Assembly: GCA_947471245.1 (NCBI GenBank) | Contig: CANIXM010000015.1 | Location: 1 to 13,302 of the forward strand | DNA: 13,302 nt | Origin: Paludibacteraceae bacterium | GTDB taxonomy: Bacteria; Bacteroidota; Bacteroidia; Bacteroidales; Paludibacteraceae | Reading direction: 5' to 3' | Shown here: one piece after another, positions 6,622 to 13,302 of the stretch | How positions within the stretch are numbered: position 1 is the stretch's first letter | Layout: each line of letters begins with the position of its first letter | Position numbers and translations under genes: made by a program | Notes under the pieces: generated by a model | Database searches by the model: none | What the model saw: only the letters and a program-made list of their open reading frames with translations | Told to the model about the DNA's origin: nothing

Positions 6622-7749
6622 ATGCTTTCAAAACCATTTACCTTTGACCGTGTCGTACGCATCACCATCGGTCTGAGCATTGCTACCATTATCTTCCTTC
6701 TAATCAACCGACTAAGCAATGTGCTACTGCCATTTCTTCTCTCATGGCTTTTGGCTTACCTACTACAACCAATTGTTCACTTTTTTCAACACACCCTGAG
6801 GTTGAAAAACCGAGCTTTAGCAGTAGTGGCAACACTACTTTTATTCTTTGGGATGTTAATCGGTGCTTTGTGGATAATGATACCACTAATCATCGATGAG
6901 CTCACCAAACTATCCACACTAACAGTCAGATACGCACAACAAATAGACCCCAACACCATCATCCCTGTGGCTTGGCAGCACAGCATCAACAGCTATCTGA
7001 GCAACATGAATTTTCAAAACATGATGCACGATGAAAATATCATGACAGCCGTCAAAAACATTGCTCCTCAGCTATGGGATTTGCTCAACAATTCCATCAG
7101 TTTCATCATGGGGCTGGCAGGCATTTTTGTTATGATTATCTATTTGATTTTTATTCTTATGGATTTCGAAAACATCTCAGAAGGATGGTTCAATCTTATC
7201 CCTGTGAAATATCGTTCACTGGCTGGCGATATCATTTCCGACTTAGAAATGGGCATGAATAGGTATTTCAGAGGACAAGCACTGGTAGCTACTATTGTGG
7301 GCACTTTATTTGTAATTGGATTTAGCATCATTGACCTACCACTGGGATTGGCCATGGGACTCACCATCGGACTGCTAGATTTAATTCCCTATCTTAAAAT
7401 CATCGGCATATTACCTGCCATCACATTATCGCTACTGCATGCTGTTGAAAAAAACCAATCTGCAAGCTCAGCCCTGCTGGCAGTTTTGGCAGTGTTTGCA
7501 GTTGTGCAAATCATTGAAGACATGGTGATAGTGCCAAAAATAATGGGTAAAGTCACAGGGATGAATCCTGCAGTCATCCTACTTTCGCTTTCAATCTGGG
7601 GATCACTGATGGGATTAAGTGGGCTCATCATTGCACTACCAATGACAACACTCATTAGTTCATACTACAAACGCTATGTGCTCAAAGAGAAAAAAACAAA
7701 AAAAGAAAGTGAAACAGTTGCTGCACCACAGCCCCAAACCGCCGAATGA
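6622..7749 (+). CDS. AI-2E/PerM family membrane transporter
   Basis: This is an inner-membrane protein of the AI-2E family (UPF0118, PerM/TqsA-like), a group proposed to move autoinducer-2, ions or other small solutes; the actual substrate varies and is not predictable here. Hydrophobic segments fall at about residues 13-30, 32-55, 65-90, 157-180, 220-237, 240-272, 282-300 and 315-350, with a soluble stretch at 91-155, as usual for the family. Characteristic motifs are LLDLIPYLKIIGILP (251-265), where many members have IPYIG, and QIIEDMVIVPKIMGK (296-310). The C-terminal tail is lysine-rich then PQPQTAE. The 375-residue length is normal. The ATG at 6622 opens the conserved frame. The stop overlaps the next gene's start by ATGA, pointing to translational coupling. 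Confidence 0.92.
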   Translation: MLSKPFTFDRVVRITIGLSIATIIFLLINRLSNVLLPFLLSWLLAYLLQPIVHFFQHTLRLKNRALAVVATLLLFFGMLIGALWIMIPLIIDELTKLSTLTVRYAQQIDPNTIIPVAWQHSINSYLSNMNFQNMMHDENIMTAVKNIAPQLWDLLNNSISFIMGLAGIFVMIIYLIFILMDFENISEGWFNLIPVKYRSLAGDIISDLEMGMNRYFRGQALVATIVGTLFVIGFSIIDLPLGLAMGLTIGLLDLIPYLKIIGILPAITLSLLHAVEKNQSASSALLAVLAVFAVVQIIEDMVIVPKIMGKVTGMNPAVILLSLSIWGSLMGLSGLIIALPMTTLISSYYKRYVLKEKKTKKESETVAAPQPQTAE

Positions 7750-8423
7750 AAAGCACCACACTCACCCTTATAATGATCCTACTTGGATGCATCTGTTCAA
7801 GCGCTCAGGACAATCGGCTGAAAACCGATGACTATATCTACTGGCAACCAGACATGATGTTTGAATTCTCAGACTTCAAACAACATGCTGACAAGGAAAC
7901 ACTTGAGTCATTCAAGAAACTGTGGATCAGCTCATCGGCCTCTGTTCAGATACAGGTGGTGATGGATGAACCAGTAAGAAACAGGGGGTTTAAAATCAAG
8001 AAAGAAAAGGTGTACATCGCACCTGTGTTTTGCACGAAGCAATCGTGCCAGATAGGCGAAATGGAACGAGCGCTTGAATATGCCACATTGCAACTTGACA
8101 TTGCCGAATGGTGTGCCAGACAGACAAGGAAAAGAATTAAAGACTTGGAGAAAATAAAAAACACTCGAGGTCTGGTAAAAGACTCACTGCCAGCAATGAT
8201 TGACGAAATGTATGCATCCATGAATGAGTTGTTGGGTGCATTTTCCAACCAAGTGATTGTTAAAAAAAAGGAAGGTGCCTTTGATCAATGGCGAAAAAAG
8301 TGCGACCAGCTACTGAAAGAAACCAAACAACATGCCACCACAGCAGAGGAATGCAATAGGTTTATCAACGACGCACCCTACTCCGAAGACTTCAAAGAAA
8401 GCTACAAAGTGTTGGAAAAATAA
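7746..8423 (+). CDS. Secreted DUF922-like protein lacking the HExxH zinc motif
   Basis: A 225-residue exported protein, translationally coupled (ATGA, 4-bp overlap) to the AI-2E-family gene. The first 20 residues are a signal sequence; it could be cut after SSA (residue 20) or be a lipoprotein signal with lipobox LLGC (C15). The body resembles, by my reading, the Bacteroidota DUF922 group (putative secreted zinc proteases): an aromatic start YW near 32-33, FEFSDFK (39-45), and later ALEYATLQLDIAEWCARQTRKRI (109-131). In DUF922 proteins that last segment normally reads like LLEHEQLHFDIAE-x-x-AR, carrying the HExxH zinc site. Here it is Y-A-T-L-Q (residues 112-116), so the metal ligands are absent and peptidase activity is unlikely. 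Cysteines at 96, 101, 123, 186 and 203 may form disulfides. The family assignment is by eye and moderate; that it is a real exported protein is likely. Confidence 0.7.
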   Translation: MKSTTLTLIMILLGCICSSAQDNRLKTDDYIYWQPDMMFEFSDFKQHADKETLESFKKLWISSSASVQIQVVMDEPVRNRGFKIKKEKVYIAPVFCTKQSCQIGEMERALEYATLQLDIAEWCARQTRKRIKDLEKIKNTRGLVKDSLPAMIDEMYASMNELLGAFSNQVIVKKKEGAFDQWRKKCDQLLKETKQHATTAEECNRFINDAPYSEDFKESYKVLEK

Positions 8424-8446
8424 AACGCATCACCCATTCCAACCAA

Positions 8447-10168
8447 TTACTCCACCTTTTGAATGTCACGAATCATAAGTTGTATGGTGGTATTGCCATT
8501 GAAGTGGTTTTCTTCTAAGGTATAGCAGACATCTAGCCTATTCAAGGCTTTTAGGTGGTCGTTGTATTCGTGCATCCGAAACGCAATGCCATTGATGACA
8601 TTCTCCGAACTGGCATCCACCAACTCCAACTTCAAATGCTCTTGCTCCTTCCCCACCAATCGACTAGTGCCGTAGTCCCACACGTTTTTAGACACAAAGA
8701 AAGGTTTCATATTTCCAGGACCAAAAGGAGCAAACTGCTTAAGCACCCTGAAAAACTTGGGCGTAATATCCTTGAATTCAAGCACTGCATCAATATCTAT
8801 CTGCGGGTATGTTTGACTTTCAAGGATATTTTCCGAAACATATTTCTCTAATCGCTTAGTAAACTCAAGAATATTTTCTTCACGCATAGACAGTCCAGCT
8901 GCATACATGTGTCCACCAAATGTTTCAAGTAAGTCCCTGCAGGAGTCTATAGCTTTGTAAATATCAAAACCGGGCACTGACCTGGCAGACCCAGATGCAA
9001 ATCCATTCGAATTGCTAAGAACAATAGCAGGCTTATAAAACTCCTCGGTAAGGCGCGATGCCACTATTCCTATCACACCTTTGTGCCAGTCTGGCTTATG
9101 CACCACAATGGATCTACGATGAGCATATTTATCATCACCGGCTATCAAAGCTATAGCCTCATCGGTGATTGATTTATCAAGCCCCTTGCGGTCTTTGTTG
9201 TATTCATTGATGGTGTCACTTTTCTCTTTAACGAACTCGAGATCGTTGGAGATAAGTAGTTCCACAGCCTCAGAGGCCAGTTTCATCCTGCCAGAAGCGT
9301 TGATACGTGGCCCTATTTTAAACACTATATCACTGATGGTAATCTCTTTATCTCCCAGCCCACATACATCCAATATCCCTTTTAGACCGGGGCTCGGATT
9401 GGAGTTGATTTGCTTTAGACCAAAATAAGCCAATATCCTGTTCTCACCCACTATAGGCACAATGTCCGAAGCAATGCTCAGCGCCAACAAATCCAACAGG
9501 GGAGTCAGCTCTAAAAAATCGATATTATTAGTAATGGCAAAAGCCTGCATCAATTTAAATCCCACTCCACATCCAGAAAGATGCTTGAATGGATATTCGC
9601 AATCTAGACGCTTAGGGTCAAGTACAGCCACAGCTGGGGGCAACACACTGTCTGGCATGTGGTGGTCACAAATGATAAAATCAACACCTTTTTGGGAAGC
9701 ATATTTGACTTTCTCCACAGCTTTGATGCCGCAGTCAAGCGCAATGATCAATTTGAAATTATTCTCAGCCGCAAAGTCTATACCTTGAACAGATATGCCA
9801 TAACCCTCAGTATATCTATCGGGGATGTAGAAATCCAAATTTGCATAATACTGCTTAAGAAACTTAAAAACCAAAGCTACAGAGGTAGTCCCATCCACAT
9901 CATAATCGCCATATACCATTATTTTTTCGTTACGTTGCATGGCTTTGGTTAGGCGCTTAACCGCCACATCCATGTCTTTCATCAAAAACGGATCATGCAA
10001 ATTACAAAAATCGGGACGAAAAAAACTTCTTGCCTCTTCGAAGGTAGTAATGTCGCGCTCTATCAGCAACTGAGCAAGCATGGGGCTAATACTCAAATCA
10101 TCAGCCAATTGCTGTTGAATGACCCTTTGCTCATCTGTTAGCGTCTTAAAAATCCACTTATTTATCAT
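8447..10168 (-). CDS. recJ: Single-stranded-DNA-specific 5'-3' exonuclease RecJ
   Basis: RecJ degrades single-stranded DNA 5' to 3' in recombination (RecF pathway), mismatch repair and base-excision repair. The DHH-family metal-binding motifs are all present: YGDYDVDG (residues 86-93), DCG (145-147), DHH (168-170) and ASDIVP (233-238). The DHHA1 domain follows with GPRINASGRM (286-295), KGVIGIVASRL (363-373), SARSVPGFDI (394-403) and GGHMYAAGLSM (418-428). The C-terminal OB fold spans about 455-573. The 573-residue length is normal. ATG 10168 is chosen because MINKWIFK matches the usual family start; an upstream GTG at 10240 would add 24 unconserved codons. The gene is convergent to the DUF922-like gene with only 23 bp between their stops and no visible terminator there. 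Confidence 0.97.
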   Translation of the reverse strand: MINKWIFKTLTDEQRVIQQQLADDLSISPMLAQLLIERDITTFEEARSFFRPDFCNLHDPFLMKDMDVAVKRLTKAMQRNEKIMVYGDYDVDGTTSVALVFKFLKQYYANLDFYIPDRYTEGYGISVQGIDFAAENNFKLIIALDCGIKAVEKVKYASQKGVDFIICDHHMPDSVLPPAVAVLDPKRLDCEYPFKHLSGCGVGFKLMQAFAITNNIDFLELTPLLDLLALSIASDIVPIVGENRILAYFGLKQINSNPSPGLKGILDVCGLGDKEITISDIVFKIGPRINASGRMKLASEAVELLISNDLEFVKEKSDTINEYNKDRKGLDKSITDEAIALIAGDDKYAHRRSIVVHKPDWHKGVIGIVASRLTEEFYKPAIVLSNSNGFASGSARSVPGFDIYKAIDSCRDLLETFGGHMYAAGLSMREENILEFTKRLEKYVSENILESQTYPQIDIDAVLEFKDITPKFFRVLKQFAPFGPGNMKPFFVSKNVWDYGTSRLVGKEQEHLKLELVDASSENVINGIAFRMHEYNDHLKALNRLDVCYTLEENHFNGNTTIQLMIRDIQKVE

Positions 10169-10485
10169 GTTTATATTTTTTTCTACTCTAACGACGGACA
10201 AACGCCCATCAATGACTGCCACTTCCCTACATTTCAACACATTAACGTGACCTATTCAAACACATTATTTTCCGATACAACATTGGTAAAAGTATATAAA
10301 TTTCATTAATCCCACAACAGAAACACAACAAAGCATCAAACCCTACTGGAACACACACCAAGTATTTTAGAAGGAAAAATTTAATTTTTTCATGTTTAAA
10401 TACCCATGCTGAAATAATCTGCAAAAAAATTCGTTATTTTGTAATCACTAAAGTACTCACTTTGGCGCCTATCAACACATATACA
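10169..10485. promoter_or_regulatory. Divergent intergenic region between recJ and the Sua5-like gene
   Basis: This 317-bp AT-rich gap must carry both promoters. Toward the Sua5-like gene, TTATTTTG (10434-10441) is one base off the TAnnTTTG box and lies about 45 bp from the ATG; no convincing -33 partner was seen. For recJ I find no good match. A short minus-strand frame (10242-10424) looks non-coding. No RNA gene or repeat was recognised. Confidence 0.4.
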
Positions 10486-11049
10486 ATGAAGGAAGAAATT
10501 CAAAAAGCTATAAAAACACTCAGAGATGGTGGTCTTATATTATTTCCTACAGACACATATTGGTCCATTGGAGGCGATGCGACCAACGAGCAAGCGGTAA
10601 GTAAAATGCTTGCTTTAACGCAACTTGACAGCGCCGCAAACTTAGAAGTATTGATAGATCAGGCTGGCAAACTACAATCCTATTTAGAAGAAGTGCCAGA
10701 GATGGCCTGGGATTTAATCGAACTCAGCGAGAAGCCACTCACCATTATCTATTCGCAAGTAAAAAATCTTGCTACCAACCTACTTTCTGATGACAAATCG
10801 GTCGGAATAAGAGTCACTCGTGAAGTGTTTTCAAGAAATCTTTGTACGCAGTTTCGAAACCCAATAGTACATACCGTGGCGAATATCAATGGAAAAGCAT
10901 TGCCAAATAACTTTTATGAAATATCGGAGAATATCAAAAGATCAGTTGACTATGTGGTCAATTATCGTCAGGATGAAAAGACGGCACCCACACCGAGCTC
11001 CATTATCAAACTGGGGAATGGGAACACAATTAAAATTATCAAAGAATAA
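10486..11049 (+). CDS. YrdC/Sua5-family protein with altered substrate-pocket residues
   Basis: The fold is that of L-threonylcarbamoyl-AMP synthase (TsaC/YrdC/Sua5), which starts synthesis of the t6A tRNA modification. Kept features are PTDT (residues 21-24), GDATN (30-34), AWDLIELSEKPLTIIY (74-89), GIRVT (107-111) and the C-terminal SSIIKLGNG (171-179), as in ordinary Bacteroidota members. The pocket motifs differ from what I recall as the norm: the K-x-R of the 'IKxR' segment is T45-Q-L47, a following lysine is alanine, and S-T-S-A-N is H-T-V-A-N (129-133). WG after PTDT is WS. The frame is intact over 187 codons, so it is not a plain pseudogene. It may have lost TC-AMP synthesis or changed ligand. 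ATG 10486 is preferred over an in-frame TTG at 10462. Family certain; activity doubtful. Confidence 0.88.
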   Translation: MKEEIQKAIKTLRDGGLILFPTDTYWSIGGDATNEQAVSKMLALTQLDSAANLEVLIDQAGKLQSYLEEVPEMAWDLIELSEKPLTIIYSQVKNLATNLLSDDKSVGIRVTREVFSRNLCTQFRNPIVHTVANINGKALPNNFYEISENIKRSVDYVVNYRQDEKTAPTPSSIIKLGNGNTIKIIKE

Positions 11050-11151
11050 CTCCAACAGCCACTACGGCTATTAAATGGGGTGCATAGTTACTTTAGAAAT
11101 TAGTTTGATGATGTTGATACTGAACTGAAAAAATCTAACGGCATTGATTTA

Positions 11152-12558
11152 ATGAACGAACGAAAGTTACTTAATAAGTTTATCTTTTTTGACATCCTTT
11201 CATCTATTTTGGTATGGGTGTCATTTGTGGCGTTTCGCAAAACTATAAATGACTTTAATCTATTTGGAGAATTGAGTTACCCCATGGAGGGAAGTTATTA
11301 CCTCATCAGTTTCTTGTTTTTTCCATGCTTTTGTTTATTCACACATTACCTCACTGGGTTTTATCAATCACCTCAACAACACACCCGCATCACCACCATT
11401 CTAAGCACCTTTGTAGCATCTGCCATCATATCTTTTTCCGTATTTATTTTCTTGAAGATTGGAGATGTATTGGTATCACTTAAATACTTCTATCTATCAA
11501 TGTCCGTCCTGTTTTTGCTGATACTGCTGATAACATTGTCATTTCGAAGCTTTTTCACTGCACATATCCGCAAAAAATTCAGAACCAAAAAATGGACCAT
11601 CAACACCTTGATCATTGGCACGGGGGAAAATGCACTTAAAACAAGCATTGAATTAGATAAAAATGCCGATAAAAATACGCTCATTGGCTACATCGGGATT
11701 TCAAAAAGCACCAACAGCATTCCCAAAGAAAAACTATTGGGAAAAATCAACAACATTGACAAAATAATAACGGATAACAACATCAAAGAGATTATCATTG
11801 CTACAGAAGATAGCATGGACGAAAAATCTTTATTCGGAATCATCAATCCGCTATTTAAACACAACATATCCATTCTATTCACCCCACGACTTCATGAAAT
11901 AATTACAGGCAGTGCTAAGATCAATCAAATGGGGCTCATCCCACTTGTGAGCATCACCAACCCTACGATGAGCAGCTGGGAAACAAGTGTCAAAAGATGC
12001 ATAGACATTACGGTGGCTTCCCTGTCACTCTTAGTACTATCACCGCTACTTTTGTATTTCATTCTTAGAATAAAATGGGAATCAAAAGGCTCGTGGTTCT
12101 ACAAACAAGAACGAATCGGGCGGCTCGGGAAACCATTTACCATTTACAAATTCAGAACCATGTATCTTGGATCCGAAAATGGAACACCCAAATTAAGTAG
12201 CCCCAACGATGAACGAATCACTCCCACCGGTAGAATACTTCGAAAATATCGGATTGATGAAATTCCTCAATTTTGGAACATTCTCAAAGGCGAAATGAGT
12301 TTGGTCGGTCCACGACCAGAAAGGCAGTATTTTATTGACAAGATCAGCGCCGAAGCTCCTTATTACTGCTTACTGTACAAAATCAGACCAGGCCTTACAT
12401 CGTGGGGTCCAATAAAAGTTGGCTACACCGACACACTCGAGAAAATGATTAACCGACTGAACTACGACATCATCTATTTAGAAAACATGTCCCTATTCAC
12501 TGATATAAAGATACTGATCTATACCATTGAAATACTGTTCAATGGGAAAGGGATGTAG
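11152..12558 (+). CDS. Polyprenyl-phosphate sugar-1-phosphate transferase (bacterial sugar transferase family)
   Basis: This enzyme type moves a sugar-1-phosphate from a UDP-sugar to undecaprenyl phosphate, the first step of exopolysaccharide, O-antigen or glycoprotein-glycan assembly, at the inner membrane. Four hydrophobic segments lie at about residues 11-30, 47-70, 83-103 and 110-133. They are followed by a Rossmann-like CoA_binding_3 domain with GTGENA (156-161). The catalytic domain starts at VKRCIDITVAS (280-290), with a hydrophobic re-entrant segment (284-304), YKQERIG (317-323), KPFTIYKFRTM (327-337), ERITPTGRILRKYRIDEIPQ (354-373) and SLVGPRPE (383-390); the conserved Asp-Glu pair is D369-E370. 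At 468 residues it is complete. It sits alone, without glycosyltransferases, flippase or polymerase nearby. The sugar specificity cannot be read from the sequence. No clear promoter was seen in the 102-bp gap before it, so it may be co-transcribed with the Sua5-like gene. Confidence 0.93.
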   Translation: MNERKLLNKFIFFDILSSILVWVSFVAFRKTINDFNLFGELSYPMEGSYYLISFLFFPCFCLFTHYLTGFYQSPQQHTRITTILSTFVASAIISFSVFIFLKIGDVLVSLKYFYLSMSVLFLLILLITLSFRSFFTAHIRKKFRTKKWTINTLIIGTGENALKTSIELDKNADKNTLIGYIGISKSTNSIPKEKLLGKINNIDKIITDNNIKEIIIATEDSMDEKSLFGIINPLFKHNISILFTPRLHEIITGSAKINQMGLIPLVSITNPTMSSWETSVKRCIDITVASLSLLVLSPLLLYFILRIKWESKGSWFYKQERIGRLGKPFTIYKFRTMYLGSENGTPKLSSPNDERITPTGRILRKYRIDEIPQFWNILKGEMSLVGPRPERQYFIDKISAEAPYYCLLYKIRPGLTSWGPIKVGYTDTLEKMINRLNYDIIYLENMSLFTDIKILIYTIEILFNGKGM

Positions 12559-12859
12559 TCCGTACAAGCGTTAACTACAAAGCTATTATGGCCTATCAAG
12601 CAAGCGTAGCCACTTCTATCATTCGTTAAATATCCTCCAATAACTTTTTTCGGGTATAAGGATGAACAGTTGGAGTGAAAAAACCAAAAACAAATGTGCT
12701 CACCAAGTGTTAAGTCAAAAGCGACAGACACAGCAAGGATGTAATCTAAATTCCGTGCAAACAAATCAAACAACACGAACAAGTTAAATTGACAAGTTGT
12801 ACTTATTGTTGTGAGATGAATTAAATTTAAATATCTTTGCCCGTGTATAGCGATGTAAC
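12559..12859. other. Intergenic region between the sugar transferase and ClC genes
   Basis: A 301-bp stretch without a credible gene. It holds the probable ClC promoter at 12809-12839 and a poor hairpin (TGGCCTA near 12588 with TAGCCA) without a T-run. A minus-strand frame spanning 12519-12782 overlaps the sugar transferase end and shows no recognisable protein features. No remnant of a known gene was identified. Confidence 0.5.
12809..12839 (+). promoter_or_regulatory. Putative Bacteroidota-type promoter of the ClC gene
   Basis: TATCTTTG (12832-12839) matches the -7 consensus TAnnTTTG exactly, and TTG at 12809-12811 lies 20 bases upstream in the position of the -33 element. The ATG follows at 12860, giving a leader of roughly 15 bases. 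This is the best promoter match in the window and indicates the ClC gene is transcribed independently of the sugar transferase. Confidence 0.65.
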
Positions 12860-13302
12860 ATGGAAAGTAAAAATTGGTATTTGAAGATGATAAACTGGCG
12901 TGAACACCACATCGGGCAACGTCAATTTATTCTTATTTTAAGTTTTTTCGTGGGGATTTTGACCTCCACCGCAGCCTTCTTATTGAAGCACACCATCCAC
13001 TACTTGCAGGGTTTGTTGTTTCACTCCAAAAACCTTGACTATTGGTACCTAGGATACCCTGTCATTGGGATTGGAATTACTTTTTTGTTTGTAAAATTCA
13101 TTGTCAAAGACGATATCAGTCACGGAGTGACTCGTATATTGCATGCCATCTCACAGCGCAAAAGCATCCTTAAACTTCACAACACATGGACATCACTAGT
13201 TGGCAGTAGCATCACCATCGGATTTGGTGGTTCGGTAGGGGCCGAAGCACCCATTGTGCTTACTGGCGCTGCCATGGCATCCAATCTTGGGAAATTCTTC
13301 AA
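12860..13302 (+). CDS. ClC-family chloride channel/transporter, N-terminal part (3' end outside the window)
   Basis: The frame is open from ATG 12860 to the window end (147 codons plus two bases). The product is a multi-pass inner-membrane protein of the voltage-gated ClC family, which carries chloride and often exchanges it for protons. Visible are a first membrane helix (about residues 23-42), a second (64-81), DDISHGVTRIL (84-94) in the place of the first selectivity loop, and GFGGSVGAEAP (121-131), the counterpart of the G-x-E-G-P signature with the gating glutamate at E129. The sequence agrees closely with what I recall of Bacteroidota ClC proteins that often carry C-terminal CBS domains; whether this one does is beyond the window. 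A second ATG at 12887 is possible, but 12860 fits the promoter at 12809-12839. Confidence 0.9.
   Translation, partial: MESKNWYLKMINWREHHIGQRQFILILSFFVGILTSTAAFLLKHTIHYLQGLLFHSKNLDYWYLGYPVIGIGITFLFVKFIVKDDISHGVTRILHAISQRKSILKLHNTWTSLVGSSITIGFGGSVGAEAPIVLTGAAMASNLGKFF

Noticed and set aside
10242..10424. Minus-strand ORF of 60 codons upstream of recJ
   Set aside because: It is short, Cys/Leu/Ile-rich and in an AT-rich promoter region, with no recognisable motif; chance frame is the simpler explanation.
11057..11069. Hairpin AGCC-ACTAC-GGCT after the Sua5-like gene as a terminator
   Set aside because: The stem is only 4 bp and no T-run follows.
12519..12782. Minus-strand ORF of 87 codons overlapping the end of the sugar transferase
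   Set aside because: It overlaps a conserved gene and carries no signal, repeat or family motif; I could not support it as a gene or remnant.
12860..13302. ClC signature reads G-A-E-A-P instead of G-R-E-G-P, considered as a possible defect
   Set aside because: The gating glutamate is kept and the variant agrees with what I recall of Bacteroidota ClC proteins, so it is not evidence of lost function.
1..13302. A multi-gene defence, CRISPR, phage or biosynthetic system
   Set aside because: No repeat arrays, nucleases outside recJ, transposases, integrases or clustered unknown genes were found; the window is mainly housekeeping and envelope genes.

Overview
The window reads as ordinary chromosomal DNA of a member of the Bacteroidota, probably near Bacteroidales/Marinilabiliales. 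The evidence is that several proteins match typical Bacteroidota versions from memory, several upstream regions carry a -7 box of the TAnnTTTG type, and clear Shine-Dalgarno sequences are absent before the starts. No rRNA, tRNA, CRISPR array, integrase, transposase or phage gene is visible.

Layout, left to right. Positions 1-241 hold the C-terminal end of an OmpA-domain protein. Next comes a 196-bp nested inverted-repeat element (271-466) that looks like a REPIN/MITE. A run of minus-strand genes follows: typA/bipA with its own terminator, a YjjG-like HAD nucleotidase, a coiled-coil lipoprotein of unknown function, rsmI (apparently starting at TTG), and a very acidic unknown protein. A divergent 235-bp region then leads to a plus-strand pair with ATGA overlap: an AI-2E/PerM-family membrane protein and a small secreted protein that looks like a DUF922 protease homologue without its zinc motif. 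recJ is convergent to this pair. Divergent from recJ lies a YrdC/Sua5-family gene whose substrate-pocket residues appear replaced. After it come a polyprenyl-phosphate sugar-1-phosphate transferase and the first 147 codons of a ClC chloride channel, cut by the window end.

How the genes work together. Most are housekeeping: ribosome-associated GTPase (TypA), rRNA methylation (RsmI), nucleotide clean-up (YjjG-like), DNA repair (RecJ). Envelope functions are the OmpA end, the lipoprotein, the AI-2E-family protein, the secreted protein, the sugar transferase and ClC. I see no multi-gene defence, biosynthetic or mobile system. The most interesting points are two apparent pseudoenzymes (the Sua5-like and DUF922-like proteins), the REPIN-like element, the acidic protein, and a lone sugar transferase lying between the Sua5-like and ClC genes. 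All family assignments come from reading the sequence and recalling family patterns; no database search was run.
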